This document shows positions 1 to 7,799 of a stretch of 64,000 nucleotides of DNA, in pieces. Source of the DNA: Cohnella laeviribosi DSM 21336 (lineage in GTDB: Bacteria > Bacillota > Bacilli > Paenibacillales > Paenibacillaceae); NCBI RefSeq assembly GCF_000378425.1, contig NZ_KB899809.1, forward strand, positions 173,559 to 237,558, read 5' to 3'. The position numbers and the translations under genes are program-made. The notes under the pieces were generated by a model. The model did not search any database, was not told the DNA's origin, and was given only the letters and a program-made list of their open reading frames with translations. Every line of letters begins with the position of its first letter. The stretch's first letter is position 1.

Positions 1-1316
1 GCCGCGGTCAGCAGAAACGCGTCGACGGCGCGCAGCGCTTCTTCGGAGGCATGCCCGTCGGCAAACATGACATGCCGGTACGCCGTCCAGATGCCCGTCC
101 GAATCCAGTTGATGCCGGCCTTTTTCATTTGGGCCATGTCGCGATCCCAGACGTCCGCATTGGGAAGCTGCAAAAACTTGCGGGCAACATCGCTCGCCAT
201 GTAGGTCATCCCGACGACCGGCAGCGGCCGCCCGTCTTGAATAAAATAGTCGCGCCCTCGGCCGATCGGCTTGCCCTTCGCCAGCAGCGCTTCGTCATGC
301 CCCCAGAATGCCTGGCGCAGCGTGCGGCTTTCCCCGTTCGGCGCCGTCGCCCGGCACACGACGCGGTACAGCCCGCTTTCGACCGCAAACGGCAGCGGCA
401 GGCGGACAGCATTCAGCTCTCCCGACACTTCGGCTTCCAGCCGCTCCGTCCATTCGGGACTGCCGCTTCCCTCGCGTTCAACCGTCAGTTCGAAGCGCCA
501 TGTTTCCTTGGCCGAAGCCGGCAAACGCCTGCTTAGCCGCTGCGTCTGCAGCGTCAGCGTCGCCCGCTCTCCCGGCATGTAAGCGGCGTAGTTCGGCTTC
601 AGCCATAGCTCCGTCACGCCGCTGGCGACAAAATCGGTCCAGCGCTTCAGCGCCCGGACGCTTTCCGGCTTCGGCTCGAGCGGTTGGCCGACGAACAGCC
701 ACCGCCCGCCGGCGAACGGGCCGCCGACGTGTTCCCACAGCACGACCGGAGCCGATACGGCCCTTCCTTCCGAGGATATGCCCTTAAGCAGCGCGTATAT
801 TCGGGTATCCATCGGACCGGCCGAGCCCATCTGATGCGGATGGTCGCTGCTCTTCGTCACATGCGGCACAAGATTCCACGTGTCCCGGACCGGCAGCAGC
901 CCCTCGTCGCCGGCCAGCAGCGGAAGTTCCGCAAGCGCTTCGTACCGCGCCGCCCGGCTGCCGTCGACCCGGAGCGCTTCATGAATATGAAGCTGCTGAT
1001 GATAGCCGGTCTGCTCCGCTTCGACGGCCCACCGGCCGTTCTCCCGTCTTGCCGGCCGCTTGAACGGCGCGCCGCCGACGCTGATAAGCCCGCCGCCGCG
1101 GCGGACGAACGCCAGGATCGCGGTCCAGGCGGGTTTCGGAAAATACGGCGCGTGCAGGTTGACGAACACGCCGCCGTCCAGCCCGTCAAGCGCCTGCGCC
1201 AATTCGTCCGCCCGCACGACCGAGCCGATTTCGGACAGGGCGGACGCCTGCGCATCCGGCAACGTGCCCTCGTGCGGGAACGCAGGATCACACAAAAGGA
1301 CGACTGGCCGGCTCAC
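1..1316 (-). CDS. Glycoside hydrolase, beta-galactosidase/cellulase-like, C-terminus outside window
   Basis: The 438 visible codons begin with GTG at 1316, overlapping the GH125 stop as GTGA, so translation is probably coupled. Residues 1-150 resemble a ThuA/amidotransferase-like flavodoxin-fold domain (a glycine-rich R-R-G-G-G-L-I-S-V-G-G stretch). A beta-rich linker follows, and near residue 370 a TIM-barrel starts with M-T-Y-M-A-S-D and N-W-I-R-T-G-I-W, as in clan GH-A enzymes (GH2/GH42/GH5-like). The catalytic glutamates lie beyond the window edge, so the family and substrate cannot be fixed. It is the last visible gene of the unit containing the GH125 mannosidase and an ABC importer, suggesting breakdown of imported mannose-containing oligosaccharides. 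The missing signal peptide agrees with a cytoplasmic enzyme. Confidence 0.75.
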   Translation of the reverse strand, partial: MSRPVVLLCDPAFPHEGTLPDAQASALSEIGSVVRADELAQALDGLDGGVFVNLHAPYFPKPAWTAILAFVRRGGGLISVGGAPFKRPARRENGRWAVEAEQTGYHQQLHIHEALRVDGSRAARYEALAELPLLAGDEGLLPVRDTWNLVPHVTKSSDHPHQMGSAGPMDTRIYALLKGISSEGRAVSAPVVLWEHVGGPFAGGRWLFVGQPLEPKPESVRALKRWTDFVASGVTELWLKPNYAAYMPGERATLTLQTQRLSRRLPASAKETWRFELTVEREGSGSPEWTERLEAEVSGELNAVRLPLPFAVESGLYRVVCRATAPNGESRTLRQAFWGHDEALLAKGKPIGRGRDYFIQDGRPLPVVGMTYMASDVARKFLQLPNADVWDRDMAQMKKAGINWIRTGIWTAYRHVMFADGHASEEALRAVDAFLLTA

Positions 1317-2632
1317 AGCAGCCCCTCCTTCATGCAGCGGTACACGAGTTGGGAGAACAGGCTGTTGGACCAGGCGAACCACGAACGCGTGAACACGGTC
1401 GGGTCGTCGGCATGAAAGCCTTCGTGCATGAAGCCGGTATCCGCGTCGGTCGCTTCCAGCATCGCGATCATGGCCAGTTTTTCTTCCGGCGAAGTCGCGG
1501 TCAACCCTTGCATGGACAGCGCCATATGCCAAATGTAATTCGGCGGCGTATGCGGGCTGCCGATGCCTTTGGCCGCCTTGCCCTCGTAATAAAACGGATT
1601 TTCCTTGCTCAGCGCGAACCTGCGCGTATTCTGGTAAATCGGATCGTCGGCGGAGACATAGCCGAGATACGGGATGGACAAAAGCCCCGGCGTTCCCGCA
1701 TCGTCCATCAGGCAGTAGTTGCCGTATCCGTCCGTCTCGTACGCGTAGATCGGACCGAACTTCGGATGGCGGTAAATGCCGTACAGTTTGATCCCGTGGT
1801 CGATTTCCTGCTCCAGCTCCTTCAACTCGCGCAGAAACTCCAGATCGCGGAACACCCACTCCGCGAATTCCTGCATGTAGCGCAGCGCGACGACCGCAAA
1901 CATATTGCCGGGAATGTTGAAGTGGAAGTCGCAGGCGTCGTCGCTGGAACGGAAGCCCGACCACACCATGCCCGTGTAATTGACCGGCATGCCGAGCCCG
2001 TTGTTGCGCAGCGTATCGGTCGGGATGCCGTTGTTGCGCGCAAAGCGGTAAGGCGACCGTTCGGCATGCCGCTGCTCGGTTTTGAACAGATCGTAGATGA
2101 TGCGCATGGCGGCTTTGAAGCCGGCGTCGAAAATATCCGTCCGTTCGGTTTCCTTCCAATATAAATAGGCAAGCCGCATGGAGAAGCAGAGCGAGTCGAT
2201 TTCGAACTTGCGCTCCCACACCCACGGCGACATGTCGGTTTCGTCGGTCGTGTTCCAGTGCCAATCGTTGGCCGATTCGTTAAAGGCGTTGGCGTAAGGA
2301 TCGATATGAATATAGGCGATGTGGCGCTTGATCAGGCCGCCGATGATCCGCTGCAGGTCCGGATCGTTTTTGGCCAGCGGCACGTAATGCACGACCTGCT
2401 CCGCCGAGTCGCGCAGCCAGCAGGCCGGAATGTCCCCGGTAATGACAAAGGTCGTGCCGTCGTCCAGCAGCTTCGTCGTCGTCTCCAGCGTGTTCGGGAA
2501 GCAGTTTTTGAACAGCTTCAGCAGCTTAGGGCGATGCGCCAGCTTTTCCTCCGCTTCGGCCAGCACGTCTTTGACCGCTTGCGGCAGTTCGAGCTTGGGC
2601 ATCGGGATTTTGGGGAGTCGGAATTGTTCCAT
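1313..2632 (-). CDS. GH125 exo-alpha-1,6-mannosidase, metal-independent
   Basis: This 439-residue protein matches family GH125 over its whole length, which is the usual size. It has the A-C-W-L-R-D-S-A-E-Q motif near residue 70, the F-N-E-S-A-N-D-W-H-W segment near 118, and a P-Y-L-G-Y region late in the protein. GH125 enzymes are inverting exo-alpha-1,6-mannosidases with an (alpha/alpha)6 barrel that need no metal. No signal peptide is present, so it acts in the cytoplasm on imported mannosides. The ATG at 2632 is preceded by AAGGAG. It lies 37 bp downstream of a permease gene and overlaps the next hydrolase by 4 bp, placing it in the 6121-to-1 transport operon. Family call is firm; the natural substrate (yeast mannan or N-glycan fragments) is inferred. 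Confidence 0.92.
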   Translation of the reverse strand: MEQFRLPKIPMPKLELPQAVKDVLAEAEEKLAHRPKLLKLFKNCFPNTLETTTKLLDDGTTFVITGDIPACWLRDSAEQVVHYVPLAKNDPDLQRIIGGLIKRHIAYIHIDPYANAFNESANDWHWNTTDETDMSPWVWERKFEIDSLCFSMRLAYLYWKETERTDIFDAGFKAAMRIIYDLFKTEQRHAERSPYRFARNNGIPTDTLRNNGLGMPVNYTGMVWSGFRSSDDACDFHFNIPGNMFAVVALRYMQEFAEWVFRDLEFLRELKELEQEIDHGIKLYGIYRHPKFGPIYAYETDGYGNYCLMDDAGTPGLLSIPYLGYVSADDPIYQNTRRFALSKENPFYYEGKAAKGIGSPHTPPNYIWHMALSMQGLTATSPEEKLAMIAMLEATDADTGFMHEGFHADDPTVFTRSWFAWSNSLFSQLVYRCMKEGLL

Positions 2633-2669
2633 TTCGCTTGAGGCTCCTTCGTCTCTCTTTTGGGTTTTG

Positions 2670-3593
2670 TCATTCCTTGACCGAACCGACGGTCAGCCCT
2701 TGGACAAAATAGCGCTGGAAAAACGGATACGCGAAGATGATCGGCACGGTTGCCAGCACGACCATCGCCATGCGCGCCGTGTCCTGCGGCATGTTTTGCA
2801 ACACTTCCAGACTGATCGAGCTGTTGGCCGAGTTCTGCTGGATGAACGCCATGCTCGATTCGATCCGCATCAGCATCGACTGCAGCGGAACTTTGTCCGG
2901 ATCGTCGATGTAGAGCAGCGCGTTAAACCAGTCGTTCCAGTAGCCGAGCGTGCTGAACAGGCCGATCGTCGCCAGTCCCGGCAGCGACAGCGGAAGGACG
3001 AGCCGGTAAAAGATTTTGAACTCGCCGGCGCCGTCGATTTTGCCGGATTCGATAATCGCGTCGGGAACGCTCGTCATGTAGAACGTACGCAAAATCATGA
3101 CGTAAAACGCGTTCATCGCCAGCGGCCAGATCAGCGCCCACAGGCTGTCTTTCAATCCCAACACCTGCGTCACGATAATATAGGTCGGAATCATCCCGCC
3201 GTTAAACAGCATCGTAAAGATGGCGAACAGAGAGAAAAACCGGCGGTAGGCGAAGCTTTTGCGCGATACGGCGTAAGCGTAAAGGGAAATCATCACAAGG
3301 CTGAGCAGCGTGCCGGCAACCGTCACCAGAATGGTGACGCCGTACGATTTGAGCAGCATATCCCCGGTTTGGAACACGTAACGGTAAGCCTCGAGGCTCC
3401 ATTTGGCGGGAAAGATGCGGTAGCCGTTCGTCGCCAGCGTCTTTTCGTCGGTAAACGAAATGATGACGACAAAGAGGAAAGGAAAAACGCACAGCACCGC
3501 GAAAAAGAGAGCGACGGCATGGAAAATGAAGTTCCATCCCGGAGACAGGTGATGGAAATCCCGTTTTTTCTTCGTTTTGGAAAACACGAGCAA
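2670..3593 (-). CDS. Carbohydrate ABC transporter permease, YtcP/LplC type
   Basis: The 307-residue protein has six hydrophobic segments and the binding-protein-dependent permease loop (E-S-G-K-I-D-G-A-G near residue 205, F-Y-R-L-V-L-P) that contacts the ATPase. It belongs to the MalG-like half, YtcP/LplC subgroup, normally paired with an LplB-type partner; that partner is directly upstream, 21 bp away. The end G-L-T-V-G-S-V-K-E is typical of the subgroup. No ATPase gene is found in the unit, as usual in Paenibacillaceae, where a shared MsmX-type ATPase serves several importers. Role: translocation of an oligosaccharide delivered by the 4637-6121 lipoprotein. Confidence 0.93.
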   Translation of the reverse strand: MLVFSKTKKKRDFHHLSPGWNFIFHAVALFFAVLCVFPFLFVVIISFTDEKTLATNGYRIFPAKWSLEAYRYVFQTGDMLLKSYGVTILVTVAGTLLSLVMISLYAYAVSRKSFAYRRFFSLFAIFTMLFNGGMIPTYIIVTQVLGLKDSLWALIWPLAMNAFYVMILRTFYMTSVPDAIIESGKIDGAGEFKIFYRLVLPLSLPGLATIGLFSTLGYWNDWFNALLYIDDPDKVPLQSMLMRIESSMAFIQQNSANSSISLEVLQNMPQDTARMAMVVLATVPIIFAYPFFQRYFVQGLTVGSVKE

Positions 3594-3614
3594 CTCACTC
3601 CCTTCGGACTCGGA

Positions 3615-4547
3615 TCAGAACAGCGCGCTGTCTTTGTCGATTTTCCGCACGATGAAGTTGGACACCAGGACGAGGATGAAGCCGACGACCGATTGGTACA
3701 ATCCCGCCGCCGTGCTCATGCCGATTTCGCCGGTCGTTTTCAATCCGCGGTATACGTAGGTGTCGATGACGTTGGTGACGGAGTACAGCGTCCCGGAATC
3801 GCGGGGCACGTTGTAGAACAGCCCGAAGTCCGCATAAAAGATTCTGCCGACGGCCAGCAGCGTCATGATGATGATGATCGGCTTCAACAGCGGAAGCGTA
3901 ATGTTGCGGATTTGCTGCCATTTGTTCGCGCCGTCGATCATCGCGGCTTCGTAAAGCGATTTGTCGATCCCCATGATGGAGGCCAAATAGACGACGCTAC
4001 TATAGCCGGCCGACTTCCAAAGGCTGACGAAAATCAAAATGAACGGCCAGTATTTCGGTTCGTTGTACCATTGGATGGAATCGATGCCGAAGGATTCGAG
4101 CGTATGGTTGAGCAGCCCCCGGTCCATGCTGAGAAAGCTGAACGCGAAGTAGCCGACGATGACCCAGGACAGGAAATAAGGCAAAAACATGCCGGTCTGA
4201 TACAATTTGGCCATCCGCTTGTTGACGATTTCGGACAGAATGATGGCCAAAGCCACGGAAAAGACGAGTCCCAGAAAAATAAAGGCGATATTGTACAACA
4301 GCGTATTTCGCGTGATCGTATATGCCGCGTCCGTGTTGAACAGATATTTGAAGTTGTCCCAGCCGACGTTTTTGCTGTGGGTGAGACTGTACCAGAAGCC
4401 TTGCCGGCTGAAACGGTATTCTTTGAAGGCGGCGATCGTGCCGATCAGCGGCATGTAGGAAAAAAACAAAAACCAGACGGCGCCGGGCAAAACCATAAGC
4501 AGCATCGCCCGGTTGCGAATCAGATTGCGGAAAAATGAACCGGCCAT
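3615..4547 (-). CDS. Sugar ABC transporter permease, LplB type
   Basis: A 310-residue membrane protein with six predicted helices and the permease signature Y-E-A-A-M-I-D-G-A-N-K-W near residue 195 followed by I-R-N-I-T-L-P-L-L-K-P. The opening R-A-M-L-L-M-V-L-P-G-A-V-W-F-L-F-F-S-Y-M-P is characteristic of the LplB subgroup. It follows the binding-protein gene after an 89-bp spacer that holds a stem-loop, and precedes its MalG-like partner. With that partner it would form the membrane channel; the energising ATPase is encoded elsewhere. Confidence 0.93.
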   Translation of the reverse strand: MAGSFFRNLIRNRAMLLMVLPGAVWFLFFSYMPLIGTIAAFKEYRFSRQGFWYSLTHSKNVGWDNFKYLFNTDAAYTITRNTLLYNIAFIFLGLVFSVALAIILSEIVNKRMAKLYQTGMFLPYFLSWVIVGYFAFSFLSMDRGLLNHTLESFGIDSIQWYNEPKYWPFILIFVSLWKSAGYSSVVYLASIMGIDKSLYEAAMIDGANKWQQIRNITLPLLKPIIIIMTLLAVGRIFYADFGLFYNVPRDSGTLYSVTNVIDTYVYRGLKTTGEIGMSTAAGLYQSVVGFILVLVSNFIVRKIDKDSALF

Positions 4548-4581
4548 CGCGAAAGCGTCCCTCCTATTGTCGAAAATGAGA

Positions 4582-4615
4582 AAGGACCGGGCGACGATTC
4601 ACCCGCCCGATCCTT
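4582..4615 (-). terminator. Stem-loop between binding-protein and permease genes
   Basis: On the minus-strand RNA, 4615-4604 pairs with 4593-4582 over 12 bp (one G-U pair) around a 10-nt loop, followed by a loose U-rich stretch. It sits just after the lipoprotein gene. Such hairpins commonly stabilise the binding-protein part of the mRNA or cause partial termination, so the lipoprotein is made in excess over the permeases. A similar element follows the binding-protein gene of the second sugar unit. Confidence 0.6.
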
Positions 4616-4636
4616 CTGCCTCGATGCTGATTCGGA

Positions 4637-6121
4637 TTACTTCTTGTTCTCGGCTACCCAAGCGTCAAGCTGGGCTTGCGCTTCCGCGATGACTTTGTCG
4701 AGGCCGGCCGCTTTGAATTTCTCGATGGCGATCGGCAAATATTCATCGGGATCCACCGTACCCGTCATGAGCGAAGACCAGTATTGCTCTTTCACGTTCT
4801 GAATGGCCGCCATCTCGGCAGCCACTTTCGTGCTGTCGAAGTTGAAGCCGAGAATCGGGGAAGGAACGCCCTTTGCGTTAAACGCTTTAAATTGCTCCCA
4901 TTTGTCGTCCGGATCGTTCTCGTTCAAGTAAAGAATCATGTTGTTGCCGAGCGAATACGAAGGCATGTCGTAGTTTTTGGCGGCTTCCAGGTTGCGTATC
5001 CGGTTTTCGCCGATTTTCTCGTAATGGACGCCTTCGATGCCCGAGTCGACCATGTTGCGAAGCACCGGGTCGGTATTCAGCAGGTTCAGGAACTCCATCG
5101 CCTTCTCGGGATGCTCGGAGTTGGCGGAGATGGCCATGATCGAGCCTTGAACGGACGCGTTCGTGATGATCGGGTCGCTCGCGGGCGTCGAAACCACCGG
5201 ATACCCGTAGGCTGCGGCCCAAAGGTTTTCGGCCAGCGGCTGCGTTTGCGCGCGGTCGACCAGCCAGTTGCCGGACTTCGTCAGATCGTTCGTCGAACCG
5301 ACGGTTGCGGCTTCCGGCGAAATATAGCCGGCTTTGTAGTACTTATGCATCGTTTGGAGCGCTTTCTTCATCTCGTCGGTTTCGAGAATGTTGACGACTT
5401 TGTAATCGGTCGTGTCGAGCTTGACCGCCATCGGCATGTTCGTGATCAGGAAGTCGTAAGGCACGGTCGGGACATGGTTTTTGTCCAGGCCGAACGGCGT
5501 GACGTTCGGTTCTTTTTCCTTGATCGTCTTCAGCAGCGGCTCCAGGCTCTCAAGCGAGCGGACGTTCGAGATGTCCAGGTTGTACTTGTCCAGCAGATTT
5601 TTGTTGAACCGCCATACGTCCTGCTGCGGCAGCTCCTTGTTGGCCGGGATGCCGTAGTTGTGGCCGTCGACCTTGGAACCGCTCAGGAAAGCCGGATCGA
5701 TCGTATCGATGATGCCTTTGCCGTATTTTTGCAGCAGATCGTCGATTTGCAGAAACGCGCCTTTGCGGGCGTTCTGGACGTAATCGAATCCGCCGGCGGA
5801 GGTAAAGATGATATCCATCGGTTCGCCGGAAGCGACAAGCACCTGCATTTTTTGCTGGTAGTCGCCCCAGTCGATCATTTTCATTTTGACGGTCGCGTTG
5901 ATTTTTTCCTTCGTGTACTCGCTTACTTTTTCCATGACGGTATCCACGTCTTTTTGCGGCGTGCCGATCGTGTACCAGATCAATTCGACCGGCTTCTCGG
6001 AGCCGCCTCCGGAATCCGCCGCGTTGCCGTTCCCGTTGCCGCCGCCGCATCCGCCAAGCACGAGCGAAAACGACAGGAGCGCCGCGGACAGCAGCCCAAA
6101 GCTTTTCGTTGACTTGCCCAT
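4637..6121 (-). CDS. Extracellular solute-binding lipoprotein of sugar ABC transporter
   Basis: The 494-residue protein starts with a lipoprotein signal: hydrophobic core at residues 8-22 and lipobox L-G-G-C with the acylated cysteine at 25, then a Gly/Asn-rich linker. The body follows the LplA-like pattern (V-E-L-I-W-Y near residue 45, I-F-T-S-A-G-G-F near 105) and the C-terminal third resembles the DUF3502 segment often attached to these proteins. It would sit on the outer face of the membrane and deliver oligosaccharide to the LplB/YtcP pair. A GAGGGGG ribosome site precedes ATG 6121. Regulation is probably by the YesM/YesN-type pair encoded immediately upstream. Confidence 0.92.
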   Translation of the reverse strand: MGKSTKSFGLLSAALLSFSLVLGGCGGGNGNGNAADSGGGSEKPVELIWYTIGTPQKDVDTVMEKVSEYTKEKINATVKMKMIDWGDYQQKMQVLVASGEPMDIIFTSAGGFDYVQNARKGAFLQIDDLLQKYGKGIIDTIDPAFLSGSKVDGHNYGIPANKELPQQDVWRFNKNLLDKYNLDISNVRSLESLEPLLKTIKEKEPNVTPFGLDKNHVPTVPYDFLITNMPMAVKLDTTDYKVVNILETDEMKKALQTMHKYYKAGYISPEAATVGSTNDLTKSGNWLVDRAQTQPLAENLWAAAYGYPVVSTPASDPIITNASVQGSIMAISANSEHPEKAMEFLNLLNTDPVLRNMVDSGIEGVHYEKIGENRIRNLEAAKNYDMPSYSLGNNMILYLNENDPDDKWEQFKAFNAKGVPSPILGFNFDSTKVAAEMAAIQNVKEQYWSSLMTGTVDPDEYLPIAIEKFKAAGLDKVIAEAQAQLDAWVAENKK

Positions 6122-6174
6122 CTGCTTGTTCCCCCTCAGGTGAAATAAAGTGTTTGCAATTTAACTGTAATTCA

Positions 6175-6188
6175 TGAAAGCAGTTTCA
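6175..6188 (-). promoter_or_regulatory. Candidate catabolite-responsive element (cre)
   Basis: TGAAAGCAGTTTCA is a 14-bp pseudo-palindrome that differs from the Bacillus CcpA-binding consensus TGAAANCGNTTNCA at one position. It overlaps a TTGAAA that could serve as -35 (6189-6184, minus strand) about 55 bp before the lipoprotein start; no convincing -10 is seen. This would place the importer under carbon catabolite control. Sequence match only. Confidence 0.35.
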
Positions 6189-6226
6189 AATAGAAGACAA
6201 ACTTAAGATATCATGTCGAAACTAAA

Positions 6227-6252
6227 GAAAAAGACTGCTTGCGTCGCAGTCT
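6227..6252 (-). terminator. Intrinsic terminator of the sensor/regulator pair
   Basis: On the minus strand AGACTGC (6252-6246) pairs with GCAGTCT (6238-6232) around a 7-nt loop and is followed directly by a T-rich run. It lies 18 bp after the response-regulator stop and separates that transcript from the importer operon. Confidence 0.8.
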
Positions 6253-6269
6253 GCCGGCAATCTTTTTTC

Positions 6270-7799
6270 TTATAACAAAGCTTTGAACTCGGTCGGGGAA
6301 ACGCCCACGTATTTTTTGAACTGCTTGTAGAAGTAGCCCGTCTCCCAATAGCCCACCAAACGCGCGATTTCATGCACTTTATGGTGCGTGGTCCGAAGCA
6401 GCTCCTTCGCTTTTTCGATCCGGTATTTGTTAATGTATTCCGTGAACGATTCGTTCGTTTCTTTGATAAAAAGCTGGCCCAGATAGACCGGATGAATATG
6501 AAACTGGGCGCCCAGCATTTTCAGAGACAGCTCGTCGGCGTACCGTTCGTGAATGACGTTCAGCACCTGAAGGACGACGGGACTGCGCGTATCGCGGACG
6601 AGAGATTCGACGCAGCGCGCCGCCACCCCGCGAACCGCTTCCGCCAAGGCGTTGAAATCGGCCGCATTCCGCACGCCTTCGAAGCCGGCCGCAAACAGTT
6701 CCGGCTCCTCCGTCCGCTTGATCTCCTTCAGCTCCATCTTGAATCGGACAATCAGCTCAAGCGCAATCTCCTGCAGATAGGAAGGCGTAACCCCTTCCAT
6801 CCGGCGCAGCCGCTCGAAATCGCCGGCGATCAACGCCGCCAGCTTGCCGCTGTCTTTGGCCACCAGCAGCTTGGCGTACGCCTGCCAGTCGATCGGAAAC
6901 TCCGACAGGCTCGCCTGGCTGAACGCGCGGGGATCGCCGTAATCGATCCATTCCCATTCCGGATAGATCAGGAAGTATTCCTGCGCTTTTTTCGCTTCCC
7001 GATAGCTGGCCGAAGCTTGCGGGCTTTCATGTATCCTCCCGGAAGAGAGCCGGAACGGCCGCTCCCCGGGATCGGCGTTTCTCAACGCGGAGAGCGTTTG
7101 CAGCACCGCCGTTTTGTCCGCCTGCCGATCGTCAAATCCGGCGAGAACGACGATATCGCCGTCCATATCGCGAAAGACAAGGCAGCTCCGCTCGCCGCCC
7201 AGCGCCGCCGCCACGGCGGCGAACAACCGGTCCGACCGCTCCGCGCTTTCCGGATCGCCGCGGACGACGATGGCCGCCGTATACGGAGCGGCCGGTTCGA
7301 TGCCCAGCATCGCGGCCCGCTCGTGAAATTCCTCTTCCGCCATGCTTCCGGTCAGCCAGCGGTAGAGCGTGTTGTCCTTCATGAGCTGAATGCCGTAGTC
7401 GCTCAGCAGCGTTTCCGCTTTCTGGCTGTTCAGCTTCATGACCGTGTTGCTGAGCGTTTCCTTGAGTTCCGTGACGTTGATCGGTTTGAGCAAATAATTT
7501 TCGATGCCGAGCTTCATGCCTTCGCGGAGATAATCGAATTCGCTGTAGGCGCTGAGCACGATGACCTTCAGATTCGGCTGGCGCTCCCTGGCCGCGGCGA
7601 TCAGCTCCAGTCCGTTCATGACCGGCATTGAAATATCGGTAATCAAAATATCGGCCGGCGTATGCGCCAGCGCCTCCAGGGCGAGCCGCCCGTTCTCCGC
7701 ATGGCCGACGATCTCAAGCCCCAGCGAAGCCCAGTCGATCATATCGAACAGGCCTTCGATAATGAACGGCTCGTCGTCCGCAATGAACACTTTAAGCAT
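6270..7799 (-). CDS. YesN-type response regulator with AraC output domain
   Basis: A 509-residue regulator starting at ATG 7799. Residues 1-120 are a receiver domain (acidic pair D8/D9, phosphoacceptor D54 in L-I-T-D-I-S-M-P, conserved K in L-K-P-I). A long variable middle follows. The last ~100 residues are an AraC double helix-turn-helix (I-A-R-L-V-G-Y and F-Y-K-Q-F-K-K-Y-V-G-V-S-P-T-E-F). Its start overlaps the true-frame end of the kinase gene by 8 bp, a normal arrangement for translational coupling. Because the kinase is frameshifted, an uninterrupted frame also runs from the kinase start (9596) into this gene, giving a possible 1108-residue chimera. Likely activates the adjacent mannoside importer operon. 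Confidence 0.9.
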   Translation of the reverse strand: MLKVFIADDEPFIIEGLFDMIDWASLGLEIVGHAENGRLALEALAHTPADILITDISMPVMNGLELIAAARERQPNLKVIVLSAYSEFDYLREGMKLGIENYLLKPINVTELKETLSNTVMKLNSQKAETLLSDYGIQLMKDNTLYRWLTGSMAEEEFHERAAMLGIEPAAPYTAAIVVRGDPESAERSDRLFAAVAAALGGERSCLVFRDMDGDIVVLAGFDDRQADKTAVLQTLSALRNADPGERPFRLSSGRIHESPQASASYREAKKAQEYFLIYPEWEWIDYGDPRAFSQASLSEFPIDWQAYAKLLVAKDSGKLAALIAGDFERLRRMEGVTPSYLQEIALELIVRFKMELKEIKRTEEPELFAAGFEGVRNAADFNALAEAVRGVAARCVESLVRDTRSPVVLQVLNVIHERYADELSLKMLGAQFHIHPVYLGQLFIKETNESFTEYINKYRIEKAKELLRTTHHKVHEIARLVGYWETGYFYKQFKKYVGVSPTEFKALL

